From an uncultured Alphaproteobacteria bacterium (lineage in GTDB: Bacteria > Pseudomonadota > Alphaproteobacteria > RF32 > CAG-239), in assembly GCA_944391425.1 (NCBI GenBank), contig CALXTO010000011.1, forward strand, positions 1 to 40,999: a DNA stretch of 40,999 nt, written 5' to 3'. The stretch's first letter is position 1. Each line of letters starts with the position of its first letter. The notes under the pieces are model-generated. The model did not search any database. It worked only from the letters and a program-made list of their open reading frames with translations, and was not told the DNA's origin. Shown in pieces: positions 1 through 10,128 of the stretch. Position numbers and translations under genes: made by a program.

Positions 1-117
1 CTTATCTACACAGACCATATGTCTTACCAACATACCGCCTGCGTATCCTCTCTCTTATTTACTCTCTAACTATAACCGCTGCCGCTTTGAACTTGCTTCT
101 CAACGTCAGCGAGGTGT

Positions 118-146
118 CTTATATGACACTCGTCATGAGATGTCAA
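118..146 (-). promoter_or_regulatory. Strong sigma70-type promoter reading leftward
   Basis: On the minus strand there is a perfect -35 TTGACA (141-146), a 17-base spacer and a -10 TATAAG (118-123). Transcription would start near 111 and run out of the left edge of the window. The roughly 110 visible transcribed bases hold no ORF I can support. A near-consensus promoter followed by a long non-coding leader would suit a stable RNA operon or a long 5' UTR; that is inference. Confidence 0.6.
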
Positions 147-251
147 TATTTTTTTTCAAAAAAAATTTACAATTTTGTGAAAAAAATTTTAACCGTTTGA
201 TAACACGAGATAATAATTTATTTTTTTGCTGTCGTCAACCCTCTTTTTGCC

Positions 252-257
252 TATAAT
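252..257 (+). promoter_or_regulatory. -10 element of a probable infC promoter
   Basis: A perfect TATAAT lies at 252-257, about 150 bases upstream of infC. I see no good -35 at the right distance; the best 17-base-spaced hexamer, at 229-234, is poor. The leader from about 264 to 410 is AT-rich with no gene. A long leader fits translational control of infC, but this promoter assignment rests on the -10 alone. Confidence 0.4.
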
Positions 258-410
258 CTTAAAGCTAACCGAACTATATTCAAACGGATATGCTTCTCAA
301 AAGACAGATTCTCTCCTTGGAAAAATTAAGCTTCCGCACTTTTTTCTTGAAAAGTTCTATTACTTTTGTATTATAAACTCCGTTGTTACAATATATATTA
401 GGAGGTTAAA

Positions 411-950
411 ATAGCTAGAGAGAATACCAATGCGCCAGTACGTGAAGATGACGGGCCGCGCATTAATGAAGACATCAGAGTCAGAGAAGTCCGTCTTATT
501 GACGAAAACGGCGACAATCGTGGAATAGTTTCGATTCGGGAAGCCTTGCAGATTGCGGATGACGCCGGACTTGATTTAATAGAAATTTCCCCTCAGGCTG
601 TTCCTCCCGTGTGCAAAATTCTAGACTACGGCAAATATAAATATGAAATGCAAAAACGTAAAGCCGAAGCCAAGAAAAATCAAAAGGTCATTGAAATCAA
701 AGAATTGAAGCTTCGCCCCATGATTGACAAACATGACTATGAAGTCAAAGTCAAACAGGCCAAAAAATTCCTAAGCGAAGGCAACAAGGTCAAATTTACC
801 ATGCGCTACAAAGGGCGTGAATTGAGCGCCAATGATATGGGAAAAGCCGTTCTTGACCGTCTGGTCGATGATCTTGAAGGTCTGATTAAAATCGAATCAG
901 CCCCTAAGCTTGAAGGTAAACAAATGATGATGGTGGTTTCGCCGCTGTAA
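411..950 (+). CDS. infC: Translation initiation factor IF-3
   Basis: IF-3 binds the 30S subunit, keeps it apart from 50S and proofreads the start codon and initiator tRNA. The frame gives a 179-aa two-domain IF-3: the N-domain holds RINEDIRVREVRLID and ends in PPVCKILDYGKYKYE, and the C-domain ends in KQMMMVVSP. No ATG, GTG or TTG occurs in frame before the N-domain. The first TTG (546) would delete about 45 conserved residues, and a TAG at 399-401 closes the frame upstream. The only position with an SD is ATA at 411, five bases after GGAGG (401-405). I therefore place the start at AUA, a rare initiator comparable to the AUU start of E. coli infC, where IF-3 represses its own translation. An intrinsic terminator follows the gene. 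Confidence 0.93.
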   Translation: MARENTNAPVREDDGPRINEDIRVREVRLIDENGDNRGIVSIREALQIADDAGLDLIEISPQAVPPVCKILDYGKYKYEMQKRKAEAKKNQKVIEIKELKLRPMIDKHDYEVKVKQAKKFLSEGNKVKFTMRYKGRELSANDMGKAVLDRLVDDLEGLIKIESAPKLEGKQMMMVVSPL

Positions 951-966
951 ACACTGCTAAATAAAA

Positions 967-1004
967 AAAAGAACCGTCTGATAATACAGGCGGTTCTTTT
1001 TTTA
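967..1004. terminator. Bidirectional terminator between infC and the convergent secreted-protein gene
   Basis: Arms gaaccgtctg (971-980) and caggcggttc (987-996) pair with one G-U, flanked by an A run on the left and seven or more T on the right. It can therefore stop both infC and the convergent minus-strand gene ending at 1005. Confidence 0.85.
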
Positions 1005-1427
1005 TTACTTCTCAAAGATATAAACTTCTCCGGATTCCGCACCGAAAGCTTTTTCCATCTTCCAGCCGTCCTGATAAAGTTCTTGCAAAAGCTCGGCAAA
1101 TGCATTTTCATTCTGCGGTTCTGCGGTATTTTCAGCTTTACTCTGCCAATACGGCGGCACGGAAACACGAACACTGTCTCTGCCCTTGAAATATAGCGGC
1201 CAGTAAAAATTCTTCTCCGTCTCAAAACTCTGGCGTTTGCCGTCGCGGATAACATAAGACAAAATCCCTTTGTTGGTACCGACAATAACGACTTGTTTTA
1301 CCTTTGGCTTCGGAGCCGGAGCGCTGCTGAAAGAACGACGCATGGTAAACTGAGCTTTCAACGGCTGCGGTTCCCAAACGGCAAGCACCGACATGGTCAG
1401 CACGACTGCCAAAAATTTTGCTTTCAT
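1005..1427 (-). CDS. Small secreted protein of unknown function
   Basis: A 140-aa protein with a Sec-type signal peptide: MKAKFL, a hydrophobic core to about residue 18, and a probable cleavage after LKAQ or KA near residue 25. A short Ser/Ala/Pro/Lys linker (about 33-43) leads into a compact domain with VVIVGTNKG, YVIRDGKRQ and a C-terminal GWKMEKAFGAESGEVYIFEK. The C-terminal half looks like an alternation of strands around a helix. I do not recognise the family. It is monocistronic, convergent with infC, and probably periplasmic. The SD before its ATG is weak. Confidence 0.7.
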   Translation of the reverse strand: MKAKFLAVVLTMSVLAVWEPQPLKAQFTMRRSFSSAPAPKPKVKQVVIVGTNKGILSYVIRDGKRQSFETEKNFYWPLYFKGRDSVRVSVPPYWQSKAENTAEPQNENAFAELLQELYQDGWKMEKAFGAESGEVYIFEK

Positions 1428-1555
1428 AATGATTCAAGGTTAATAATGTTTGTATGATTTATAAGTAACACAAATCTTAATTTTTGTAAACCTGAAATTC
1501 TGCACAACTTTTATCTAATGATGGCATTTCCGCATAAAATATTTATATTATATAA

Positions 1556-3643
<2,088 letters not shown>

Positions 3644-3660
3644 TAAGAAAGGAATTTCCG

Positions 3661-4074
3661 ATGTGGGCTGTTTTTGCCATTCTTTCGGCGTTTTTTGCTG
3701 CGGCAACTTCAATCCTCGCCAAAATAGGCATTGAAAACGTCGATTCTAATCTTGCGACGGCAATTCGCACCGTCGTCATTCTGATTTTAATTTTCGGAAT
3801 TGTCTGGAGCACCGGAGCTTTTCATCAGCTGCCGCACATCACGGCCAAAAGCTGGTGGTTTTTGATATTTTCAGGTATCGCCACCGGCCTCTCCTGGCTG
3901 TTCTACTTCAAAGCCCTGCAAATCGGAGATGCCTCCAAAGTAGTTCCGGTTGACAAATTCAGCGTTGTTATCAGCATGATCATGGCTTTTGTCTTCTTGC
4001 ATGAAACCATAACACTGAAAGTGATTCTCGGCGGCGTGCTGATTACGCTCGGCACCTTCGTATTGATTCTTTGA
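3661..4074 (+). CDS. EamA-domain membrane transporter, half-size
   Basis: A 137-aa integral membrane protein of the drug/metabolite transporter superfamily, with about five hydrophobic segments (starting MWAVFAILSAFFAAATSI) and the EamA signature DKFSVVISMIMAFVFLHE near the C-terminus. Typical DMT exporters carry two EamA domains in about 300 aa. This one has a single domain, as in the short EamA proteins that are thought to dimerise. Substrate unknown. The SD AAGGAA sits just before the ATG, and the gene begins 17 bases after ligA. Confidence 0.85.
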   Translation: MWAVFAILSAFFAAATSILAKIGIENVDSNLATAIRTVVILILIFGIVWSTGAFHQLPHITAKSWWFLIFSGIATGLSWLFYFKALQIGDASKVVPVDKFSVVISMIMAFVFLHETITLKVILGGVLITLGTFVLIL

Positions 4075-4088
4075 TGACGCTTTAGGCG

Positions 4089-4805
4089 CTATTCCAAAAA
4101 GAAAAAACTGTAAATCCGTGCTATGGCAATATTAAAATAAACAGTCAACGGCGCTAAAAAAAGAAAAGCAATCGCCAAGTTGCCTCCGGCAATTAAGACA
4201 AGTTTATAAATAAGTACCGAGCTTAAATCAATAATAACAGCCATCAGCAAAAACTCCCAATAATTTCCTTTGGTTTTGCTCCAGGCAAACGTCAGCGAAC
4301 CGCTGCGTCCGATTACCGCAGCCACCCAGGCCAATGCCGGACGATAAAACAAAAACGGCGAAAGAATAATTACAATCAAATTTAAAACGGCGTCGACAAT
4401 ATCACTTTCTTGCATATTACGTTGCAAAAAATAAGCATAGTCATCCATCCATTGTGGCGAAACAGGCAGAAAGAGCGGTGCAAACGGCAACACAATCAGC
4501 ATGGTAACAATAACCGTGCCCAAAACAACAATTTTAGTTGACGGCACCATCGAATACATAATCGGCCGCAGAAAAAAATAAGGCCGACGCTGAAAATAAA
4601 AACGAAAAAAAGCGCTCCACAAAACATAAACCACGACCATCAATGGCAAAAAAAGCACGGTTTTCCAACTGTAAAAAGCAGCCACGGCCAAGGCATAAAC
4701 AACCAGTGAAAACAAAGCCATCAAAGGGAAATTGTTTTGAAAATAAGCAAAGCTTCCCTTCAGAATTCCGGCTATCGGCATTTTTTTGACACTGATATCA
4801 GTCAT
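4089..4805 (-). CDS. Multi-pass membrane protein of unknown function
   Basis: 238 aa with roughly six hydrophobic stretches: residues about 25-45, 49-67, 90-115, 140-160, 163-185 and 200-235. The cytoplasmic N-terminus is MTDISVKKMPIAGILKG. It loosely resembles the polytopic 'glycerophosphoryl diester phosphodiesterase-like / DUF-type' membrane proteins, but I cannot name a family. It lies 57 bases downstream of tolA on the same strand, so it may be read from the tol operon; the site where tolB normally sits is occupied by this gene. It converges with EamA 14 bases away. Confidence 0.75.
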   Translation of the reverse strand: MTDISVKKMPIAGILKGSFAYFQNNFPLMALFSLVVYALAVAAFYSWKTVLFLPLMVVVYVLWSAFFRFYFQRRPYFFLRPIMYSMVPSTKIVVLGTVIVTMLIVLPFAPLFLPVSPQWMDDYAYFLQRNMQESDIVDAVLNLIVIILSPFLFYRPALAWVAAVIGRSGSLTFAWSKTKGNYWEFLLMAVIIDLSSVLIYKLVLIAGGNLAIAFLFLAPLTVYFNIAIARIYSFFFLE

Positions 4806-4862
4806 TGCACTTGTTCCATTCTTATTTTTTCACTACCGGCGTTCGAAACCCCTCAGCCATAT

Positions 4863-5810
4863 TTACTGAATCTGCTTGTCCAAAGGATTAAAGCGCAGGC
4901 GCATGGTTTTCCACAAATCATATTTTTCCGCATACTTGTCCGCCAGAAGCGAATAAGGCGCGCAAATGTAAACGGCTCTCTTGGCGCTGTCCGCTACCGA
5001 ACGGAAGTGGGCATCGCTGTTATAGCGCGCCGTATCCAAAATATCCACGCGGCGCACTGTACCGTCCTGATTCAACTGGGCACGGATTTCCACAATCATA
5101 TCCTCAATACCCATTGCTCCCGGATCAAGGTTCCAACAAGCGCGTAAACGCCCCGCAATAGCATCGATTTCTGAAATTGACAGTTCGCTGAAATAAGAAC
5201 CTCCGGTACCGCCTTCAATTCCCATATTGTTGACTTCGGTTCCTTCTTTAATGGTTGCGGTCGTATCCGTAGATCCTTCCGCTTTTTCAAGCGCGTCGAC
5301 AGATGCCAGCAAACTCTTCAGCGGATTGGCCAACTCCGGTTTCTTGGTGTCTTTTTTAGGTTTGGGAGCTTTTTTAGGCTCTGGCTTTTTGGGCTGTGGT
5401 TTGGCCTTGGGCGTTTCCTTCTTTTTAACCTTTGGCGCCGGCTTTTTCGGCTGCGGTGCTACCAGATGATCACGCTTGGGCGGTTCCGGTTTGGCTGCCG
5501 GAGGCTCGGGCGCTTTTTGAGGCTCCGGGTCGGCTTTTTGCGGCTCGGGCCTGGATTCTTTTTCAGGTTCTTCCTGAGTATATTTTTCTTCAATTTTGCG
5601 TTTAACCTGCGAAGCGGCTTTATCCTCCTTACCCATTTTGGCTTTGGGCGGCAGGTTGGTCATTTCGGAAATTTTAACATTCTGCAAATCGACAATAATC
5701 GGCACCTGCCCGATGGTCGGCTTATTCCACCAAAACAAGGGCAAATCAACCATGCACAAAATAAAAACAAGGGCGTGCAACGCAATAGATTTTTTCAGTG
5801 CCGTGTTCAT
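4863..5810 (-). CDS. tolA: TolA, periplasm-spanning Tol-Pal protein
   Basis: TolA links the inner-membrane TolQR motor to Pal/TolB at the outer membrane during constriction. The 315-aa product has one N-terminal membrane anchor (about residues 9-28), a long Pro/Lys/Glu/Ala-rich middle (about 65-160, repeating units like PEPQKA and KKPAPKVKKKE) in place of the long helical domain of E. coli TolA, and a C-terminal TonB/TolA-type domain with a conserved pair of Cys (RACWNLDPG and VYICAPYSL). It follows tolR by five bases. In alphaproteobacteria tolB usually follows; here it does not. Confidence 0.9.
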   Translation of the reverse strand: MNTALKKSIALHALVFILCMVDLPLFWWNKPTIGQVPIIVDLQNVKISEMTNLPPKAKMGKEDKAASQVKRKIEEKYTQEEPEKESRPEPQKADPEPQKAPEPPAAKPEPPKRDHLVAPQPKKPAPKVKKKETPKAKPQPKKPEPKKAPKPKKDTKKPELANPLKSLLASVDALEKAEGSTDTTATIKEGTEVNNMGIEGGTGGSYFSELSISEIDAIAGRLRACWNLDPGAMGIEDMIVEIRAQLNQDGTVRRVDILDTARYNSDAHFRSVADSAKRAVYICAPYSLLADKYAEKYDLWKTMRLRFNPLDKQIQ

Positions 5811-5815
5811 TGGTT

Positions 5816-6262
5816 TTATTTTTTCTTCCGCTGACTCAGGGGTTTGGGTTCGGTTTTAAGTCCGACTTTATCAAAACCGGCTTCTTTAAGAATGGCCATC
5901 AGGCCAATAACTCTGCCGTATTCAGCTCCGGTATCACCCGAAATTGTCACGCTGAGCGTTTTATTGGCTTCAACCATGGCTTTCAGCTTGTCAACAACCT
6001 CTTCAGCCGGAACTTCCGTTTCGCCGATGTAATAATAACCGTCCTTGTCCACGCTGATGTTAATTGAAGTCTCCTCGCCCTCAAGTGCTTTGCCGCCGAC
6101 CTTGGGCAAATCCAGCGCAATGCCCGAAGTCATCAACGGCGCCGCCACCATAAACACCACCAGCAAAACCATCATCACGTCCATCAGATTGGTAATGTTT
6201 ACATCGGCGTTGCGCCGATACCTGACCGACGAGCGGCGCTGATTTTCAACCAGAAAAACCAT
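5816..6262 (-). CDS. tolR: TolR, inner-membrane Tol-Pal motor subunit
   Basis: ExbD/TolR family, 148 aa. The cytoplasmic N-terminus RRNADVNITNLMDVMMVLL enters a single membrane helix carrying the conserved Asp28, the proton-relay residue. The periplasmic domain follows, with ALDLPKVG, ISVDKDGYYYIGE and SGDTGAEYGRVIGLMAILKEAG, the ExbD/TolR pattern. It starts three bases past the tolQ stop, with GGAGAG in the tolQ tail as its SD, so translation is probably coupled. Confidence 0.96.
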   Translation of the reverse strand: MVFLVENQRRSSVRYRRNADVNITNLMDVMMVLLVVFMVAAPLMTSGIALDLPKVGGKALEGEETSINISVDKDGYYYIGETEVPAEEVVDKLKAMVEANKTLSVTISGDTGAEYGRVIGLMAILKEAGFDKVGLKTEPKPLSQRKKK

Positions 6263-6264
6263 GA

Positions 6265-7011
6265 CTACTCTCCCGCCATATCGGCTTTGATTGCCGTGTC
6301 ATCAATCTCACGCGACAAAATACTTGAAAACTCGGCCATAAAATTCTCCAGCCGTTTGGCATAGCGGTCAATGTCCGAAGAAATCTTATTGTAAGCGACC
6401 ACGGCCGGAATAGCCGCAATCAGGCCGAATGCCGTCGTAAACAAGGCCTCGGCAATACCGGGAGCCATCGCCGCCAGAGAATTGCTCTGAGTTGAAGCAA
6501 TACCGTTAAAGCTGTTGATAATACCCCATACGGTTCCGAACAGCCCGACCAGCGGCGCCACCGAACCCGTAGATGCCAAAAAGCCCATCCGCGTATCCAG
6601 CTCATCCAACTCCTTGTCCATGGAAACCGTCATTGACTTTTCAATACGCTGCTGCAGAGAAACACCGCGCAAACCACGATCCGTTTTGGACTTCAGAATA
6701 TTGGTGCGTTTCCACTCGCGCATGGCTGCCACAAACATGGCTGCCATCGGATCATTAGGATGGTTGCCGATGGAATCATACAAACGATCCAACGAGCCGC
6801 CCGACCAGAATTTTTCCTCAAACTTGGTCGAACGTTGTTTAACCTGACGCAAAGTTCCGAGTTTTTCAAAAATAATTGCCCATGACCAAACCGAAGCGGC
6901 AATCAGTCCGATCATAACCACTTTGGTCACCATATCCGATGCCCAAACCAAATCCCACATAGACATTTGAGAAGCCGTAGCGGCAACATCGCCGAGAGTT
7001 TCCGTATCCAT
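6265..7011 (-). CDS. tolQ: TolQ, proton-channel subunit of the Tol-Pal motor
   Basis: MotA/TolQ/ExbB family, 248 aa. A periplasmic N-terminus and first membrane helix (about residues 28-48, VVMIGLIAASVWSWAIIFEK) are followed by a cytoplasmic region and then the paired helices GFLASTGSVAPLVGLFGTVWG and ALFTTAFGLIAAIPAVVAYN that define the family. It is first in a tolQ-tolR-tolA unit separated from ybgC by a terminator. A weak TTGAAT/TAAATT promoter pair lies in the gap, so it probably has its own promoter. Confidence 0.97.
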   Translation of the reverse strand: MDTETLGDVAATASQMSMWDLVWASDMVTKVVMIGLIAASVWSWAIIFEKLGTLRQVKQRSTKFEEKFWSGGSLDRLYDSIGNHPNDPMAAMFVAAMREWKRTNILKSKTDRGLRGVSLQQRIEKSMTVSMDKELDELDTRMGFLASTGSVAPLVGLFGTVWGIINSFNGIASTQSNSLAAMAPGIAEALFTTAFGLIAAIPAVVAYNKISSDIDRYAKRLENFMAEFSSILSREIDDTAIKADMAGE

Positions 7012-7104
7012 AATCTTGTCTCACCTTTTTTGTTTCTTAAAAATTTAATCGGAATTTAACACAGAATATTAAAGATTCAATTAATATCTTATTCTTTTTT
7101 CACA

Positions 7105-7130
7105 AAAATCCCCCGTTTTAAACGGGGGAA
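7105..7130 (-). terminator. Terminator after ybgC
   Basis: A GC hairpin, cccccgttt against aaacggggg (7110-7128), is followed on the minus strand by ATTTTTGTG. It closes the ruvC-to-ybgC transcription unit before tolQ. The poly-U tract is short, so some readthrough into tolQ is plausible. Confidence 0.75.
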
Positions 7131-7161
7131 AACTTCATGCCGACGCGCGACGGCAAATATG

Positions 7162-7605
7162 CTATGCACTCATCTGCGCAACCCATTCTTTAGGGATTCG
7201 GACCGGTCGCCCTTTCTTAAACGACATATAAGCAACTTTAACGTCAAGGCGGACCAAGACCTGATCGCCGCGGGTAATTTCCTGATGCATGGTTGCCGAT
7301 GCGCCGCCTAACTCGGTTACTCGGCAACTGACAACCAGTTCATCGTCCAAAACGGCCGATGCCAGATAGTCAATATCGCAATGGCGCACCACAAAACCGG
7401 TTTTATCTTCTTTGGCCAAATCTTCCTGCTGACGTGCGCCCAAGGCCCGGATAAATTCTGTCCGCGCCCTTTCGGCAAACTTCAGGTAATTGGCATAATA
7501 AACAATCCCGCCGGCGTCTGTATCTTCATAATACACACGAACCGGAAACAAAAATTCACTGCCGTTAAACTCTCCTCTGGCCGAGGCAACTGCTTTTATA
7601 ATCAT
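7162..7605 (-). CDS. ybgC: YbgC-type acyl-CoA thioesterase
   Basis: Hotdog-fold thioesterase of 147 aa, routinely linked to tol-pal genes. The family signature YYEDTDAGGIVYYANYLKF, with its catalytic Asp, is at about residues 25-43, followed by RARTEFIRALG. Members act on short acyl-CoA or ACP-linked acyl groups and associate with phospholipid synthesis; the exact substrate here is unknown. It starts eight bases after the ruvB stop and ends the ruv cluster. Confidence 0.93.
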   Translation of the reverse strand: MIIKAVASARGEFNGSEFLFPVRVYYEDTDAGGIVYYANYLKFAERARTEFIRALGARQQEDLAKEDKTGFVVRHCDIDYLASAVLDDELVVSCRVTELGGASATMHQEITRGDQVLVRLDVKVAYMSFKKGRPVRIPKEWVAQMSA

Positions 7606-7613
7606 CTCTACCC

Positions 7614-8663
7614 CTAATTATCAAGTAAATCCAACTGCGCCGCCGCTTTGTCCTTTTTCAACCGTGGAATACCCAGATACTGACATCCCAAATCCGAGAT
7701 AACCCGCCCACGCGGCGTCCGCTGCAAAAAGCCCAGCTTAAGCAAAAACGGTTCAATCACTTCTTCAATCGTATCGCGCTCTTCCGACAATGCCGCCGCC
7801 AGCGTATCGGCACCGACCGGACCGCCGCCGTAATTTTGCACAATGCAGTTAAGATAACGGCGGTCAAAAGCATCCAACCCGTAATTGTCAACATCAAGAC
7901 GCTTCAAAGCGCCGTCGGCAATCTTATTGTCAATCTCCTTGGCACCGCAAACCGCGCCGAAATCGCGCACTCGTCGCAATAGACGCCCGGCTACGCGCGG
8001 CGTTCCCCGAGAACGTTTGGCAATCTCCAGCGCACCGACTTCGGACAACGGCATATCCAGCAGGCGGGCACCGCGCAACACAATTTTTTCCAACTCCTCC
8101 GGCGAATAAAAATCCAGGCGCAGCGGTATGCCGAAACGTTCCCGCAACGGAGTGGAAAGCATACCCGAACGTGTCGTTGCGCCAACCAGCGTAAACGGCT
8201 GTAAGTCAATCCGCACCGAACGCGCCGAAGGACCTTCGCCGATAATCAGATCTAATTGAAAATCCTCCATCGCCGAATACAAAACTTCTTCAATTGCCGG
8301 ATTCAAACGATGAATTTCATCAATAAACAAAACGTCATTACGTTCCAGATTAGTCAAAATAGCCGCCAAGTCTCCCGATTTGGAAATCATCGGCGCCGAA
8401 GTCGCCCGAAAACCGACCCCCAGCTCTTTAGCAACGATTGAAGCCAAGGTTGTTTTTCCCAAACCCGGGGGTCCGAACAGCAAAACATGATCCAAAGCCT
8501 CGCCGCGCTGTTTGGCCGCTTCAATAAAAATTTTCAGATTTTCGCAAACCGTACGCTGCCCCACAAAATCGCTCAGGCTCGTCGGGCGCAGATTAACCGG
8601 CGCATTTGGCCCTTGTTCGTCGTCTTCCTGTTTTTGCGGACTTACAATCCGTTCTTCAATCAT
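7614..8663 (-). CDS. ruvB: Holliday junction branch migration ATPase RuvB
   Basis: AAA+ motor that drives branch migration with RuvA. 349 aa. Walker [10 protein letters not shown] at 64-72, Walker B with DEIH at 115-118, sensor region [18 protein letters not shown], and a C-terminal winged helix with QRTPRGRVI that binds DNA. It starts four bases after the ruvA stop, as in other ruvAB pairs. Confidence 0.98.
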   Translation of the reverse strand: MIEERIVSPQKQEDDEQGPNAPVNLRPTSLSDFVGQRTVCENLKIFIEAAKQRGEALDHVLLFGPPGLGKTTLASIVAKELGVGFRATSAPMISKSGDLAAILTNLERNDVLFIDEIHRLNPAIEEVLYSAMEDFQLDLIIGEGPSARSVRIDLQPFTLVGATTRSGMLSTPLRERFGIPLRLDFYSPEELEKIVLRGARLLDMPLSEVGALEIAKRSRGTPRVAGRLLRRVRDFGAVCGAKEIDNKIADGALKRLDVDNYGLDAFDRRYLNCIVQNYGGGPVGADTLAAALSEERDTIEEVIEPFLLKLGFLQRTPRGRVISDLGCQYLGIPRLKKDKAAAQLDLLDN

Positions 8664-8667
8664 TCAG

Positions 8668-9324
8668 TTAGTCCTTTTTTGCAAATTCTCTCAACGCCAG
8701 TTTTATCAACTCGCCCATATCCGCATCCGGCGCCTGCAGTGCTGCCTGGTTAACGGCTTTGTATGCCTCCAGCCGCTGATATCCCAGATTAACCAGCGCC
8801 GAGATGGCGTCTTCCATTTTATTGGGATCGCCAGCCTGAGACGCCAAAACATCTTCATAACTGTTGACTTGGTCCTGAGGTGTCATCTCCATATTCATCT
8901 CCTTTGCCATGTCGGTAACCGGAATAGTCACGATTTTGTCTTTCAGTTCCGTCACGATACGCGCCGCCAGTTTCGGACCCACTCCGCTGGCGCGGGTAAA
9001 AGAGTTTTTGTCCTGTGCCGATACGGCCTGCGCCAGTTGCAGCGGCGTCAACACCGACAGGATTGCCAGACAAACTTTGGCGCCAACGCCTTGAACCTTG
9101 GTCAGGGTTGTAAACCACTCTTTTTCCCAGGCGTCATAAAAACCAAACAGCGAAATGCTGTCTTCGCGCACCACCGTTTCAATCAGCAAGGTCGTTTCCG
9201 CTCCCGGAACCAGCTTGCCGAGCGTCTTGGCGGAGGCAAACACCAGATACCCCACCCCGTTGACGTCAACGACACAGAAGTCTTCGCCTGTCGAATCTAC
9301 CACGCCGCGCAGTTTTGCAATCAT
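8668..9324 (-). CDS. ruvA: Holliday junction DNA-binding protein RuvA
   Basis: Tetrameric junction-binding partner of RuvB. 218 aa: N-terminal OB fold (MIAKLRG, NGVGYLVFA), central helix-hairpin-helix motifs (LTKVQGVGAKVCLAIL and ASGVGPKLAARIVTELK), and a C-terminal RuvB-binding domain (ISALVNLGYQRLEAYKAV). I chose ATG at 9324 rather than a GTG six bases upstream because the SD AGAGG then sits five bases away and the N-terminus matches the family. Confidence 0.96.
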   Translation of the reverse strand: MIAKLRGVVDSTGEDFCVVDVNGVGYLVFASAKTLGKLVPGAETTLLIETVVREDSISLFGFYDAWEKEWFTTLTKVQGVGAKVCLAILSVLTPLQLAQAVSAQDKNSFTRASGVGPKLAARIVTELKDKIVTIPVTDMAKEMNMEMTPQDQVNSYEDVLASQAGDPNKMEDAISALVNLGYQRLEAYKAVNQAALQAPDADMGELIKLALREFAKKD

Positions 9325-9416
9325 TTTCACCTCTTTATATAATATCCGGATTTAGATTATACAATTTCCCGCCGGCCTGCAACAGTTTAATTTTACTTAT
9401 AGAACAAAATAAAAAC

Positions 9417-10118
9417 TTATGCCGCCGGCTTTCTGCATTCAAAATCCCGCAGAAAGGCAATCCAGTCGTCCAACCCCTGTTCTTCAAAAAAGCCAAAGAG
9501 AAACGTCGTCATCAGGCGGTGCCGACGCTCTGCTTCAAGGCGCCCCCGTTCCGTCAACATCAGATCTTTTATTTTCAAGAGCTTTTCAAAAAAATGATTA
9601 ATAAAATTATCTGACCTGCGCCCCGGTTTTTTATACTCCTCCGCACTCAAACCGAGATCCGGCCAAACATTACGATCAAACACCACCGTTTCGCAGCGGG
9701 CCAGCGCATAAACCAGCGTTCGAACAATTCCCATGGCGCCGATCGCATCCAGCATGTCGGCATCTGAAACGATTCGCCCCTCCGCCGTAACCGGACGTAT
9801 ACCTTTTAATGCTTTGGAGTATCCCATATGCCGGATAATATCCAGAACTTTTCCCTGCTGCTGCGAATCAACACCTGCCGCCGCCATAACAGCCCGGGCA
9901 TTGGCCAGACTTTCCGCGCATTCCGCCCCGAATAACTTATAATCGTCAACATCATGCAACAATGCGGCTAAGGCAACAGTCTCCCTGTCGGCATCCTGCC
10001 CTTCGCAAAGTTTCAACGCCGTATGATAAACCCGCTCCACATGGTCGCAGCCATGCCCGGTATTATCCTGCCCCAGCAGTTCCTGCACCTTTTGCCTGAC
10101 CAATTGCGTTTTAGACAT
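9417..10118 (-). CDS. HD-domain metal-dependent phosphohydrolase
   Basis: A 233-aa HD-superfamily protein: H...HD...D ligands in GHGCDHVERVYHTAL, ALLHDVDDYKLFG and a downstream VSDADMLDAIG. This layout resembles the YedJ/YpgQ-like single-domain HD hydrolases, some of which act on nucleotides; the substrate here is unknown. An ORF extending to 10298 overlaps ruvC and lacks family sequence, whereas ATG at 10118 has AAGGAAAG just upstream. It lies between ruvC and ruvA in the same direction, so it is probably in the ruv operon, interrupting ruvC-ruvA. Confidence 0.88.
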   Translation of the reverse strand: MSKTQLVRQKVQELLGQDNTGHGCDHVERVYHTALKLCEGQDADRETVALAALLHDVDDYKLFGAECAESLANARAVMAAAGVDSQQQGKVLDIIRHMGYSKALKGIRPVTAEGRIVSDADMLDAIGAMGIVRTLVYALARCETVVFDRNVWPDLGLSAEEYKKPGRRSDNFINHFFEKLLKIKDLMLTERGRLEAERRHRLMTTFLFGFFEEQGLDDWIAFLRDFECRKPAA

Positions 10119-10128
10119 TTTCTTTCCT

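Noticed and set aside
226..414. 62-aa plus-strand ORF in the infC leader
   Set aside because: No SD, no family features, AT-rich composition; better explained as leader.
806..1285. 159-aa minus-strand ORF over infC and the secreted gene
   Set aside because: Shadow frame, runs through the terminator at 967-1004, antisense to infC.
5227..5834. Plus-strand ORFs opposite tolA
   Set aside because: Low-complexity Gly/Phe/Arg antisense of the Pro/Lys-rich tolA region.
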